Source: Nocardioides piscis | GTDB lineage: Bacteria > Actinomycetota > Actinomycetes > Propionibacteriales > Nocardioidaceae | DNA: 64,000 bases | Direction: 5' to 3' | Assembly: GCF_011300215.1 (NCBI RefSeq) | Contig: NZ_CP049866.1 | Location: 310,001-374,000 of the forward strand | Notes under the pieces: model-generated | Told to the model about the DNA's origin: nothing | What the model saw: only the letters and a program-made list of their open reading frames with translations | Database searches by the model: none | Shown: positions 1-7,959 of the stretch, piece by piece | How the letters are laid out: the number at the start of each line of letters is the position of its first letter | Numbering within the stretch: position 1 is the stretch's first letter | Position numbers and translations under genes: made by a program

Positions 1-513
1 CGATGGTGCCCGTCGGGCTCAACGCCAAGGACTCCCAGGTCGCCTCGGCCGACGGCGGCAACGCGGTCGGCGCGGTGATGGTCCAGCTCGGGACCCACCT
101 GCCGTCCGCCGGCGACCGGCTGGAGTCGGTGCACCGGTCGATGGACCGGGGCAAGGCCGCCCTGTCCTCGATGACTCCCACCCAGATCCTGGCGATGAGT
201 GCGATCGGGATGATCCCCTCGGCCCTCATCCCGATGCTGCGGCTGCAGGGCATCGTCCGGCCGCCGTTCAACGTGATCATCAGCAACGTCCCCGGCCCCA
301 GCAGACGCAGTACTACAACGGCGCCCAGCTGGTCGGCACCTATCCCTCTCGATCCCCATCAACGGCATGGCGCTCAACATCACCTGCACGTCCTACGACG
401 GCAAGATGGGCTTCGGGATCACCGGCTGCCGGCGCACCGTGCCCAGCCTCCAGCGGTTGCTGGGCCACCTCGACGAGGAGCTCGAGGCCCTGGAGAAGGC
501 TGCCGGGGTCTGA
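1..513 (+). CDS. WS/DGAT family acyltransferase, C-terminal part, two frameshifts
   Basis: This is the C-terminal domain of a wax ester synthase/diacylglycerol O-acyltransferase, which uses acyl-CoA to make storage lipids. The gene starts before the window. The reading from position 3 contains the family motif PFNVIISNVPGP (about residues 90-101 from the window edge), then must change frame at the C run 296-299 to read QYYNGAQLVGTYP, and again at the C run 344-346 to read LSIPINGMALNITCTSYDGK and the usual end HLDEELEALEKAAGV. Each shift is explained by one missing C. Similar indels occur in essential genes of this window, so the gene is probably intact in the organism, although a real pseudogene cannot be excluded. 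The TGA at 511-513 runs directly into the 22-bp repeat array. Confidence 0.8.
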
Positions 514-621
514 GTCGGCGCTCAACACACGCCGAGTCGGCGCTCAACACCCGCCGAGTCGGCGCTCAACGCAGCGCGAGTCGGCGCTCAACGCAGCGCG
601 AGTCGGCGCTCAGCGGAGCTC
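512..621 (+). repeat. Tandem array of five 22-bp repeats between two convergent stop codons
   Basis: Five copies of the 10-mer GAGTCGGCGC begin at 512, 534, 556, 578 and 600, an exact 22-bp period. The first copy overlaps the TGA of the upstream plus-strand gene (511-513). The fifth core ends at 609, immediately before the stop codon of the minus-strand methyltransferase (610-612). The 12 bases after each core vary but keep self-complementarity: units 1 and 2 can pair GGCG with CGCC, units 3 and 4 pair GCGCT with AGCGC. Units 2 and 3 also carry the near-perfect dyad CGCCGA-G-TCGGCG. The same core forms a second array at 3336-3597. Too short in period and too similar between units for CRISPR. 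Confidence 0.9.
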
Positions 622-1782
622 GAGACCCCCGCCGAAGCGCTCGGCCACGGCGCTCAGCCGCGCCCTGGTGATGTCCGCGACGGTGGCCAGCCCGGCCCTG
701 GCGGCGTTCGAGCCGGGTCGGGTCGGCTCGGCGACGTCGATGCTGATGCAGCGCCGGGTGCCGCCGTCCGCCGCGTTGGCGAGGGCAACGGCGTGCCCGG
801 TGGTCCCGCTGCCGGCGAACGGGTCGAGCACCACCGCGTCGGCGGGCATCGTGGCCAGGATCCGCCGCACCAGCCCCGTCGGCTTCGGTGACTCGAAGAC
901 GTGCCCGAGGAGTCCCTTGAGCTCGGCGACGGCCGTGTCGGTCGAGCCGACCTCCTCCGCGAGCCAGATGGTGCGCAGCTTCTTGCGCCGACCCCCCTCG
1001 CGGTGCAGCCAGTCGCGTTGGAACACGTCGATCCGGGCGCCGTGGCGGCCGCTGATCTCCCGGCACACCAGGTCGTGCGGCCGCTCGTCGATCCGCGGAC
1101 GCGACCAGCGCCAGACGGCGGGCCGCCCGTCACCGAAGACGGGCCACACCTCGACGGCCTCGCCGAAGTGTGAGGTCGCGACCCGGCCGGTCAGCGGATC
1201 GCCGTACACGGGGAAGTGGAGGGTGGGCGAGGTGACCGGGTTGAACTTCTTGTTGGTGTTGCGCAGCGGCAGGTGCCGGAAGGCGCGTCCGTCGGCGTGA
1301 ACCAGCGGGAAGTCACCAGCGTCGACCGTGTCGGGACTGCTCGCGTCGAGCACGCAGCGCTGCGCGTCGCGGGCATAGACGAGGAGATATTCGTGGCTGG
1401 TCGCGAACCCCTTGCCGAGCTGGCGGCCCTTGGGGTTGAGGTTGACCACGACCTGGGCGAGAAAGTTGGCCTCGCCGAAGACCTCGTCGAGCAGCAGTCG
1501 CAGGTATGCCGCCTCGTTGTCGTCGATGCTGATGAACACGGCTCCGGGGTCGGCCAGCACGTCGCGCATCGCGACCAGGCGCGGCCGCATCATCTCGACC
1601 CAGGCTGCGTGCCGGCCGGCCCGACCGCCGCCGCGGTGCCCGAAGGAGTCGGCATACGCGAAGTCGTTGCCGGTGTTGTAGGGCGGATCGGTGTAGACCA
1701 GGTCGATGCTGCCGGCCGCGATGGTGGGCAGCACGTCGAGGTTGTCACCCTCGATGAAGGTGTTCTCGACCGGCTCGACCAC
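610..1782 (-). CDS. Site-specific DNA-methyltransferase (adenine-specific, beta class)
   Basis: A 390-residue protein that should transfer a methyl group from S-adenosylmethionine to adenine N6 in a specific DNA sequence. The catalytic motif DPPY is at residues 32-35 (within TDPPYNTGND) and the AdoMet-binding motif DPFAGSGTT at about 320-328. Catalytic motif first and AdoMet motif last is the beta-class order seen in type III Mod subunits and many solitary methyltransferases. The N-terminal EGDNLDVL is also typical. The GTG at 1782 was chosen because it directly precedes this motif; longer readings run over the divergent neighbour. No restriction gene or specificity subunit lies beside it, so it is probably a solitary methyltransferase. 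Target sequence unknown. Confidence 0.85.
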   Translation of the reverse strand: MVEPVENTFIEGDNLDVLPTIAAGSIDLVYTDPPYNTGNDFAYADSFGHRGGGRAGRHAAWVEMMRPRLVAMRDVLADPGAVFISIDDNEAAYLRLLLDEVFGEANFLAQVVVNLNPKGRQLGKGFATSHEYLLVYARDAQRCVLDASSPDTVDAGDFPLVHADGRAFRHLPLRNTNKKFNPVTSPTLHFPVYGDPLTGRVATSHFGEAVEVWPVFGDGRPAVWRWSRPRIDERPHDLVCREISGRHGARIDVFQRDWLHREGGRRKKLRTIWLAEEVGSTDTAVAELKGLLGHVFESPKPTGLVRRILATMPADAVVLDPFAGSGTTGHAVALANAADGGTRRCISIDVAEPTRPGSNAARAGLATVADITRARLSAVAERFGGGLELR

Positions 1783-1920
1783 GCCTCGCAGCCTAGCCGC
1801 GACAACTATCCGTGTCGGGCCTTCGTCTTCACCTCCGTGACCGACTTCCTCCTGACCCACCGGCGCCCGGGCGCCGACACACCCCGAGCCTCGGGAACGG
1901 GCCGCCAGCGCCGCCTTAAT

Positions 1921-3273
1921 GTGGAGGGCGTGCTTTCCTTCCCCAGACTGACCGGATCCATCCTCGCCGGGGCGATGACGTGCGCCATGCTGGGCGCCAC
2001 GGCGCCCGCCACCTCGGCCTCCGCCGCCCTGACGCCCGCCACGGCCGGCACCGCCACCGGCACCGACGACGGCCGGCGCGACCGGTTGGGTCCGCTGCAG
2101 CGCCGGGCACTGCGCGAGCGCGGGACGGTCATGGGCCGCCCCGGGCAGACCTCCGACGGTGCGCGCCCCGGCTTCGCCAAGCCGCTTCCTCGTGGGGCTC
2201 GCGCCACCACTCCGGTCGTGACCACTGACTCGACCTATGAGATCGCGCCCGGCCTGACGATCCGGGAGTGGGACCAGACCGACCACCGGGGGCCGGTCCG
2301 GGCCAACCTCCTCACCGTCGACCTGAACGCCCCCAACATCTCCCTCGACTACCTCGGCGCCCCCTACGCCGTACGCCGCCAGACGGTGAGCCAGATGGGA
2401 ACCGCTGCTGGGACGATCGGCGCCGTCAACGGCGACTTCTTCGACATCTCCGACACCGGGGCGGCCCTGGGCGTCGGCGTCGACCGTGAGCGCGGGCTGG
2501 TCCAGGGCTCGGAGACGGGCTGGATCCCGGAGAACGCGTCCTTCTACCTCGATGCGGCCGGGCAGCCGCAGATCGGTCCGTTGGCCACCAGGGCCAAGCT
2601 GCGCCAGCGCCCGCGCTGGCCCGTCAGCGGGGTCAACGCGCCCACCGTCGCTCCCGATTCCATCGGCCTCTACACCAGTGACTGGGGCTGGACCAAGGGC
2701 TACTCCGTCACCGACGGCGAGGCCAAGAAGGTCCGCGAGGTCGTCGTCGTCGGCGGCCGGATCGTCTCCAACAGCCACCGCCTGTCCAAGGGCCGCAAGG
2801 TCAAGGGACAGGTGATGGTCGCCCGCGGCAAGTCCGCAGCACTGCTCAAGTCCCTCAAGGTCGGTCGCAAGGCGACGTTCAAGTACAGGTCGAAGCCGGG
2901 CGCGACCGTCGCGGTCTCCGGCGACCGGCCGCTGCTGCTCAACGGCGTCCGCACCGTGGTCAACGACCGCCTCCTGCACCCGCGTACGGCGGTGGGCGTC
3001 GACGTCGACGGCCGCAAGCTGCTGTTCCTGGTCATCGACGGACGCTCCGAAGCCAGCCGTGGCTACACCATGGTCGAGCTGGCCAACATGATGCAGGCGC
3101 TCGGCGCCGACAGCGCCCTCAACCTCGACGGCGGCGGCTCCTCGACGCTCTTCTCCCGCAAGGCGACCGGCGAGATGGGCGTGATCAACGAGCCCTCGGA
3201 CGGCCTTCGCGAGCGCAAGGTGGCCAACGGGTTGGGCATCTTCTACGCCGGGGAGCTGCCCCCGTCATCGTGA
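1921..3273 (+). CDS. Secreted phosphodiester glycosidase (NAGPA-like) family protein
   Basis: About 450 residues with an N-terminal signal peptide (hydrophobic stretch about residues 10-25, Ala-rich cleavage region). The C-terminal half has the hallmarks of the NAGPA/phosphodiester glycosidase domain: GAVNGDFFD, then TAVGVDVDGRKLLFLVIDGR and the Asp/Gly-rich ALNLDGGGSSTLF. Family members remove N-acetylglucosamine phosphodiester caps or act on cell-wall glycans; the substrate here is unknown. The start is uncertain: GTG 1921, GTG 1930 and ATG 1975 are all in frame and all leave a usable signal peptide. It diverges from the methyltransferase, with 138 bp between them for both promoters. Confidence 0.8.
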   Translation: MEGVLSFPRLTGSILAGAMTCAMLGATAPATSASAALTPATAGTATGTDDGRRDRLGPLQRRALRERGTVMGRPGQTSDGARPGFAKPLPRGARATTPVVTTDSTYEIAPGLTIREWDQTDHRGPVRANLLTVDLNAPNISLDYLGAPYAVRRQTVSQMGTAAGTIGAVNGDFFDISDTGAALGVGVDRERGLVQGSETGWIPENASFYLDAAGQPQIGPLATRAKLRQRPRWPVSGVNAPTVAPDSIGLYTSDWGWTKGYSVTDGEAKKVREVVVVGGRIVSNSHRLSKGRKVKGQVMVARGKSAALLKSLKVGRKATFKYRSKPGATVAVSGDRPLLLNGVRTVVNDRLLHPRTAVGVDVDGRKLLFLVIDGRSEASRGYTMVELANMMQALGADSALNLDGGGSSTLFSRKATGEMGVINEPSDGLRERKVANGLGIFYAGELPPSS

Positions 3274-3335
3274 CGCCGCCCGCGCCGGCTCCCACCCCGA
3301 CCCCGGCACCCGCTTCCTGACCGCCCACAGCCCGC

Positions 3336-3597
3336 GAGTGAGCGCGGGTGACAGGCCGAGTCGGCGCACACCACAGGCCGAGTCGGCGCGGGTGACAGGC
3401 CGAGTCGGCGCGCACCACAGGCCGAGTCGGCGCGGGTGACACGTCGAGTCGGCGTATTGCGCACCAGGTGTTGGTCCGCGCCGACTCGGGGTGCGGGCCG
3501 CGCCGACTCGGGGTGCGGGCCGCGCCGACTCGGGGTGCGGGCCGCGCCGACTCGGGGTGCGGGCCGCGCCGACTCGAGGTGCAGGCCGCGCCGACTC
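3336..3597. repeat. Head-to-head double array of the 22-bp repeat (six forward, six inverted units)
   Basis: Forward cores (GAGTCGGCGC) start at 3336 (degenerate, GAGTGAGCGC), 3358, 3380, 3402, 3424 and 3446 (last base changed). Inverted cores (GCGCCGACTC) start at 3478, 3500, 3522, 3544, 3566 and 3588. All steps within each half are exactly 22 bp, and the two halves are mirror images about position 3466.5. Forward units alternate between a GGGTGACAGG and a CACCACAGG filler, giving a 44-bp higher-order period; the inverted units are nearly identical. The array fills most of the 345-bp gap between two convergent genes (stop at 3273, stop at 3619), a gap that holds no gene. It could fold into a long imperfect hairpin or cruciform, or act as a phased set of protein sites. 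Confidence 0.92.
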
Positions 3598-3618
3598 GCG
3601 ACTACTGCGCGGGTCGGG

Positions 3619-4191
3619 TCACTGGCCGGGCACCAGGAACAGCGCCAACGACGTCACCGGCACCAGGCACTGGACCCCCTTGACGGGCAGCTTGCCGTTG
3701 GCGGTGATGCCCTCGAAGGTCCTGGTCCAGGTGATCTGTGTCGGCTCGTCGCAGCCCACCGAGACGAGCGAGGCGAAGAGCGTGTGGTCCGACGGCACCT
3801 CGACGTCCTCGATCGCGGGGCGCACCGCCTCGGCCAGTCGCGGGTCGAGATCGGCGAGGTAGGCCTCGGCTGCTTCGTCATCGGGCAGGGCGGAGGCGTT
3901 CAGCGGCCGCTCGGTCTTGACGTTGGATGCACTGACGACATGTGCCTGTCCGGGCGTGACGCTGTCACCGACGCTGAGGGTGCCGCCGTCCGCCTCGTCG
4001 GCTCCGACCTTGGCACTGGGGTCGTCCTGCGTCTCGGTCTGGGAGGGTGTGGCCGGCGACGGGTCCGTGGCGCTCCCGGGGTCGGTCTCGGTGCCGCAGC
4101 CGGCTGCCGCGATGAGCACGAGGGTGCTGGCGGTTCCGGCCAGCAGGCGGAAGTGACGACCTCGAGCTGTGTGGGCGGGTCGTGCCGACAT
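3619..4191 (-). CDS. Putative lipoprotein of unknown function
   Basis: A 190-residue protein not recognised by name. It has a basic N-terminus, a hydrophobic segment and a lipobox LIAAAGC with the lipidated Cys at residue 32, followed by a Thr/Ser/Pro/Glu-rich linker (about 33-70) and a folded C-terminal part with two Cys residues (in SVGCDEPT and GVQCLVPV) that could form a disulfide. The start ATG 4191 is preceded by a strong ribosome binding site (AAGGAG, about six bases upstream). It is exported and membrane-anchored by inference. It converges on the phosphodiester glycosidase across the repeat array and diverges from mug. Confidence 0.75.
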   Translation of the reverse strand: MSARPAHTARGRHFRLLAGTASTLVLIAAAGCGTETDPGSATDPSPATPSQTETQDDPSAKVGADEADGGTLSVGDSVTPGQAHVVSASNVKTERPLNASALPDDEAAEAYLADLDPRLAEAVRPAIEDVEVPSDHTLFASLVSVGCDEPTQITWTRTFEGITANGKLPVKGVQCLVPVTSLALFLVPGQ

Positions 4192-4297
4192 GGGGGCTCC
4201 TTGGATCATCTCGGTCGCGGTGGAGGAACCGCGCGCCTTCGACACGTGGGACGTGGCTGCGACGGTCGAGGTTCCCACGCCTCCTAGGCTGGCGGAC

Positions 4298-4906
4298 ATG
4301 GCCCGCTTCACCCGCGCCGAGCTGGAGTCGTTCCGCGACGCCGAGGTTCCCGACCTGATCGGTCCCGACGTCCGGCTGCTGTTCGTCGGAATCAACCCCG
4401 GTCTGTGGACCGCAGCAACCCAGACCCACTTCGCCCGGCCGGGCAACCGGTTCTACCCCGCCCTGCTCCTGGCCGGCGTCATCGATCGTCCGATCGACGC
4501 CGGCGCCGGCATGGACGAGAACGACCGCAGCTGGTTCCGCGAGCGAGGACTGGGCATCACCAACCTCGTCCCGCGCGCGACCGCCCGGGCCGACGAGCTC
4601 GACGCCGCCGAGCTGCGCGCCGGTGGCGAGCGCCTCCTCTCCCTGGTCACCGAGCTGCGCCCCCGCGTGGTGGCGATCCTCGGCGTCACCGCCTATCGCC
4701 AGGCCTTCGGCCGGCGCGACGCTGCCACTGGGCGCCAGCCGGAGCCGTTCGGACCGGCCGAGCTGTGGGTCCTTCCCAACCCGAGCGGACTCAACGCCCA
4801 CCACACCGTGACGACCCTGGCCCGGGAGTATGCCGAGCCGGCGCGCGCAGCCGGGGTGCTGGTCGAGCCGCGTCAGCCCGACCAGCCCAGGCTGTCGCCG
4901 AGCTGA
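4298..4906 (+). CDS. mug: G/U mismatch-specific DNA glycosylase
   Basis: A 202-residue member of the Mug/TDG branch of the uracil-DNA glycosylase superfamily, which removes uracil or ethenocytosine opposite guanine to start base excision repair. Motif 1 is GINPG at residues 31-35 (FVGINPGLWTAA), where the Asn activates water. Motif 2 is NPSGLNAHH at 161-169, which inserts into the DNA helix. The segment FARPGNRFYPALLLAG between them is typical of the family. ATG 4298 was chosen because the fold begins just after it; longer in-frame starts overlap the divergent lipoprotein. The 3' end overlaps the convergent gene at 4873-5301 by 34 bp. Confidence 0.9.
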   Translation: MARFTRAELESFRDAEVPDLIGPDVRLLFVGINPGLWTAATQTHFARPGNRFYPALLLAGVIDRPIDAGAGMDENDRSWFRERGLGITNLVPRATARADELDAAELRAGGERLLSLVTELRPRVVAILGVTAYRQAFGRRDAATGRQPEPFGPAELWVLPNPSGLNAHHTVTTLAREYAEPARAAGVLVEPRQPDQPRLSPS

Positions 4907-5301
4907 CCCTCGAACACGTCCCCCCGCTCCACCATGAGCAGCCCCGGTCGACGCCCCGGCGTCCCGACCACGAGCACCCAGCCGCTCAACCGACCCGGCT
5001 GGGGCAGGAACTCCTCGAGGAGGAAGCGGAGCCACTGGCCCGCCACCGTGATCCCGGGTCGGGGCGCGGCCAGGACCAGGCAGCAGCCCCCCCTGCACGG
5101 AACCCAGGGGGACGGCGCGGCCGGCTGACCCGGCCAGATCCGGGCGGGTCTGCCGCCGCCCCCTCGGTCCTGCTCGTCCGGTCCGTGTCCACCGTGGCCC
5201 GGCACAGGTTCTCGGGAGAAGCCGGCCAGGAACATGACCTCGCCCTCGTCCAGCGGAGGACTGATGCTCAACCTGGTCGATGGCTCCTCGTGCTCGTTCA
5301 T
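4873..5301 (-). CDS. Conserved hypothetical protein
   Basis: A 142-residue protein without a function I can name. Codon choice is normal for the genome (G/C-ending), which supports coding. The middle has a tight block PSPWVPCRGGCCLVLA with three Cys residues, followed by QWLRFLLEEFLPQPGRLSGWVLVVGTPG, so it seems to be one small globular domain with no signal peptide or membrane segment. The start ATG 5301 has a GGGGGA stretch upstream. It converges on mug with a 34-bp overlap and diverges from the alarmone synthetase gene. Confidence 0.6.
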   Translation of the reverse strand: MNEHEEPSTRLSISPPLDEGEVMFLAGFSREPVPGHGGHGPDEQDRGGGGRPARIWPGQPAAPSPWVPCRGGCCLVLAAPRPGITVAGQWLRFLLEEFLPQPGRLSGWVLVVGTPGRRPGLLMVERGDVFEGQLGDSLGWSG

Positions 5302-5402
5302 GAGGACCGGATCCCCCACGAGGCCACCGGCCAAACCGGCTGCGACGCCCTGTGGAGAGCGGAGAGCATGCGCGTCGGCGGCAGACACGGCAGGCTGTGC
5401 TC

Positions 5403-6428
5403 GTGCCGTCCCCCGACCAGACCCCCGATCAGCCGCCCACACCTCCCCTCGACCTGCCCGTGCGCGAGGCGGTGCGGGCCTATGCGGCCCTCCAGCCCGG
5501 CCTGGTCGGACCGACCGCGCGCTTCGTCGAGCTCATCACGACCCTGCTCGACGACGCCGGCATCAACTACCTCAGCGTCACGGGACGGGCCAAGAGCGTC
5601 GCATCGTTCGCGGCGAAGGCCGCCCGGACGGTCGACGGCGCCCTCGTCTATCCCGACCCGCTCACGCAGGTGACCGACCAGATCGGCATCCGCGTCATCA
5701 CTTACGTGCACAGCGACGTGGCGGCGGTCGCCGACCTCCTCGACGACGAGCTCACCGTCCTCGACGACCGCGATCTCGGCCAGGAGACGGCCCGCGCCGG
5801 GCGTTTCGGCTATGCCAGCAGGCACCTGCTGCTGACCGCGAGCGACGTGGGCGAGCTCCGCGGCACCCACCGCGCGAGCGTCCAGGTGCGCACCGTCCTG
5901 CAGCACGCGTGGGCCGAGTTCGAGCACGACATCCGCTACAAGGGCACGGTCCCGCAGGAGCACGCACCCGACCTCGACCGCCGCTTCACCCTGGCCGCCG
6001 GCCTTCTCGAGCTCGCGGACCGCGAGTTCTCGGCGATCCGCGACCGGCTCCAGGCCGGGGCTCCGGTCTCGGTGGCCGACACCGATCCGAGCGACCCCCG
6101 CCTCAGCGGGCAGGAGCTGGCGTCCTTCCTCGCCGCGCAGTACTCGGACGCGGGTTGGTCCCACACCGACCACTACGGCTGGATCAGCGGCCTGCTGCTG
6201 GAGCTCGGCATCACCTCGCTCGACGAGCTGAGTGGCCTGCTCACCTCGGTCGACGCCGACGCGATCATCCGGCGCATGGGCTACCGCTATCCGGCAGGCG
6301 CCGTACGCCGCCTCGACGACGCACTGCTCGCGATCTTCGGTCAGCAGTATGTCGATCTGCGAGGCAACTCCCATCGGGTCGCCAAGCTGACGGCTCGCCT
6401 GGAGAAGCTGCACTCACCGGAGGCCTGA
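5403..6428 (+). CDS. RelA/SpoT-domain protein, small alarmone synthetase type
   Basis: About 341 residues. The N-terminal half matches the (p)ppGpp synthetase domain: YLSVTGRAKSVASFAAKA (substrate loop), DPLTQVTDQIGIRVI, RFGYASRHLLLT and VQVRTVLQHAWAEFEHDI. No HD hydrolase domain and no TGS or ACT domain is present, so it is not the long Rel enzyme but a stand-alone synthetase, expected to transfer pyrophosphate from ATP to GTP or GDP. The C-terminal 130 residues are helical and end in a region (DAIIRRMGYRYPAGAVRRLDDALL) common in actinobacterial members. GTG 5403 was chosen as the last start before the domain; GTG 5352 is possible. Expression probably responds to stress, but nothing in the sequence shows this. 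Confidence 0.85.
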   Translation: MPSPDQTPDQPPTPPLDLPVREAVRAYAALQPGLVGPTARFVELITTLLDDAGINYLSVTGRAKSVASFAAKAARTVDGALVYPDPLTQVTDQIGIRVITYVHSDVAAVADLLDDELTVLDDRDLGQETARAGRFGYASRHLLLTASDVGELRGTHRASVQVRTVLQHAWAEFEHDIRYKGTVPQEHAPDLDRRFTLAAGLLELADREFSAIRDRLQAGAPVSVADTDPSDPRLSGQELASFLAAQYSDAGWSHTDHYGWISGLLLELGITSLDELSGLLTSVDADAIIRRMGYRYPAGAVRRLDDALLAIFGQQYVDLRGNSHRVAKLTARLEKLHSPEA

Positions 6429-6463
6429 GGTCCCCTCGCCGACCGGCTCACTAGGGTTGGTGC

Positions 6464-7570
6464 ATGCCGCGCCTGAGCTGGAACGTCGTCACCCCCGGCC
6501 TGGCGGCCCTGCTCCTGGGCGCCACCTGGGGCAGGGACCCGGGCTCGGCCGTGCTCGCGTTGGTGGCGGTGGTGCTGATCGGTGCCGTGCTCAGCGCGGT
6601 CCACCACGCCGAGGTGGTGGCCCACCGCGTCGGGGAGCCGCTCGGGTCCCTCGTGCTCGCAGTCGCCGTCACCGTGATCGAGGTGGCCTTGATCGTGACA
6701 CTGATGATCACGGCGACCAAGGACACCTCCGCACTGGCCCGTGACACCGTCTTCGCCGCGGTGATGATCAGCCTCAACGGGATCGTCGGCCTCGTGCTGC
6801 TGGTCAGCGCGCTCAAGCACCACCTGGCCGTGTTCAACCCCGAAGGCACCGGATCCGCGCTGGCGACCGTGGTGACGCTGGCGACCGTGTGCCTGGTGCT
6901 GCCCTCGTTCACGACGTCGGCCAACGGAGCCGTCTACACCGGACCACAGCTGGCGTTCGCGGCTGTCGCCTCACTGGTCCTCTACGGCTTGTTCGTCTTC
7001 ACCCAGACGATCCGACACCGCGACTTCTTCCTGCCTGTCGATCGCGCAGGTGCCAACCTCAAACCCGGCCAACCCGTCGACGCGGACGACGACGGCCACG
7101 CAGACCCCCCGGACAATCGCACGACCACGTGGAGCGCCGCTCTCCTCGTCGTCTCCCTGGTGGCCGTCGTCGGGCTCGCCAAGATCGTGTCCCCGGCCAT
7201 CGAGGACGGGGTCTCCGCTGTCGGCTTCCCCCAGGCGGTCGTGGGCGTGGTGATCGCGCTGCTCGTGCTGCTGCCGGAGTCGATCGCGGCGGTGCGGGCT
7301 GCGGCGCGCGAACGCGTCCAGGTCGGGCTCAACCTGGGGTTCGGCTCGGCCATGGCCTCGATCGGCCTCACCATCCCGGTGATCGCCGTCGCGTCGATCT
7401 GGTTGAGCGGCCCGCTGACGCTCGGTCTGGACGACGTGCAGATCGTGCTGCTGGTGCTGACCGCGCTGGTCAGCATCCTCACCGTCGTGCCCGGCAGGGC
7501 CAAGCCACTGCAGGGTGGGGTCCACCTGGTGCTCTTCGCAGCCTTCGTCTTCTTGACCATCGCGCCATGA
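6464..7570 (+). CDS. chaA: Calcium/proton (cation/H+) antiporter, ChaA type
   Basis: A 368-residue polytopic membrane protein of the CaCA superfamily, which exchanges Ca2+, Na+ or K+ for protons. The two internally related halves each contain an alpha-repeat with acidic residues inside the membrane: GEPLGSLVLAVAVTVIEVAL in the first and VLLPESIAAVRAAARERVQV then FGSAMASIGLTIPVIAVASI in the second. About ten hydrophobic segments are visible, with a hydrophilic Asp-rich loop (DADDDGHADPPDN) between the halves. The start ATG 6464 follows the alarmone synthetase gene by 35 bp, so the two may be cotranscribed. Confidence 0.9.
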   Translation: MPRLSWNVVTPGLAALLLGATWGRDPGSAVLALVAVVLIGAVLSAVHHAEVVAHRVGEPLGSLVLAVAVTVIEVALIVTLMITATKDTSALARDTVFAAVMISLNGIVGLVLLVSALKHHLAVFNPEGTGSALATVVTLATVCLVLPSFTTSANGAVYTGPQLAFAAVASLVLYGLFVFTQTIRHRDFFLPVDRAGANLKPGQPVDADDDGHADPPDNRTTTWSAALLVVSLVAVVGLAKIVSPAIEDGVSAVGFPQAVVGVVIALLVLLPESIAAVRAAARERVQVGLNLGFGSAMASIGLTIPVIAVASIWLSGPLTLGLDDVQIVLLVLTALVSILTVVPGRAKPLQGGVHLVLFAAFVFLTIAP

Positions 7571-7601
7571 GCGCGCCCGTGACCGACCCCTGGAGCATCA
7601 G

Positions 7602-7955
7602 TTGAGCCAGCCCACCCCGCCGCGCCGCGCCCGCCACCTGATGGACCCCGACGCACCACGACCTCAGCGCGACCACGCCTCCGAGGCCAGGAACCTCACC
7701 CGGGTCCAGCGCTGGGTGCTGTCCGTCCTGGCGGTCACCACGATCTTTCACCTGGTGGTGGGCCTGATCGTCGCCGCGATCACCCTCGACGACCCGCGAC
7801 CAGGCGCCCAGGTCGGGCTGTGCCTGATCGCGGGTGCGTTCGGGGTGATCGCGGTCGCCGCTGCTCTGGCGATCCACGGCCGCCGACCACTGTCGGCTTG
7901 GCTGCTCGTGGGCCTGATCCCGTCGGCGGTCGGGATCTATCTCGTCAGTCGCTGA
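7602..7955 (+). CDS. Small membrane protein of unknown function
   Basis: A 117-residue protein with a basic, Pro/Arg-rich N-terminus followed by three hydrophobic segments (about residues 37-60, 70-90 and 97-115). No family recognised. TTG 7602 was chosen because GGAG lies seven bases upstream; ATG 7641 is an alternative. It follows chaA by 31 bp and is probably in the same transcript. It ends four bases before the convergent binding-protein gene. Confidence 0.65.
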   Translation: MSQPTPPRRARHLMDPDAPRPQRDHASEARNLTRVQRWVLSVLAVTTIFHLVVGLIVAAITLDDPRPGAQVGLCLIAGAFGVIAVAAALAIHGRRPLSAWLLVGLIPSAVGIYLVSR

Positions 7956-7959
7956 GGGA

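Noticed and set aside
610..2979. 789-residue extended reading of the methyltransferase
   Set aside because: The first 400 residues are antisense to the phosphodiester glycosidase; the conserved methyltransferase sequence begins only at about 1782.
3336..3597. CRISPR array
   Set aside because: The period is 22 bp, the spacers are not unique, the orientation reverses in the middle, and no cas gene is near.
3436..4287. Long plus-strand open frame starting inside the 22-bp array and running over the lipoprotein gene, and similar frames within both arrays
   Set aside because: The repeats contain no stops in some frames and give periodic Arg/Ala/Asp-rich peptides; the minus-strand lipoprotein has a proper ribosome site and signal peptide.
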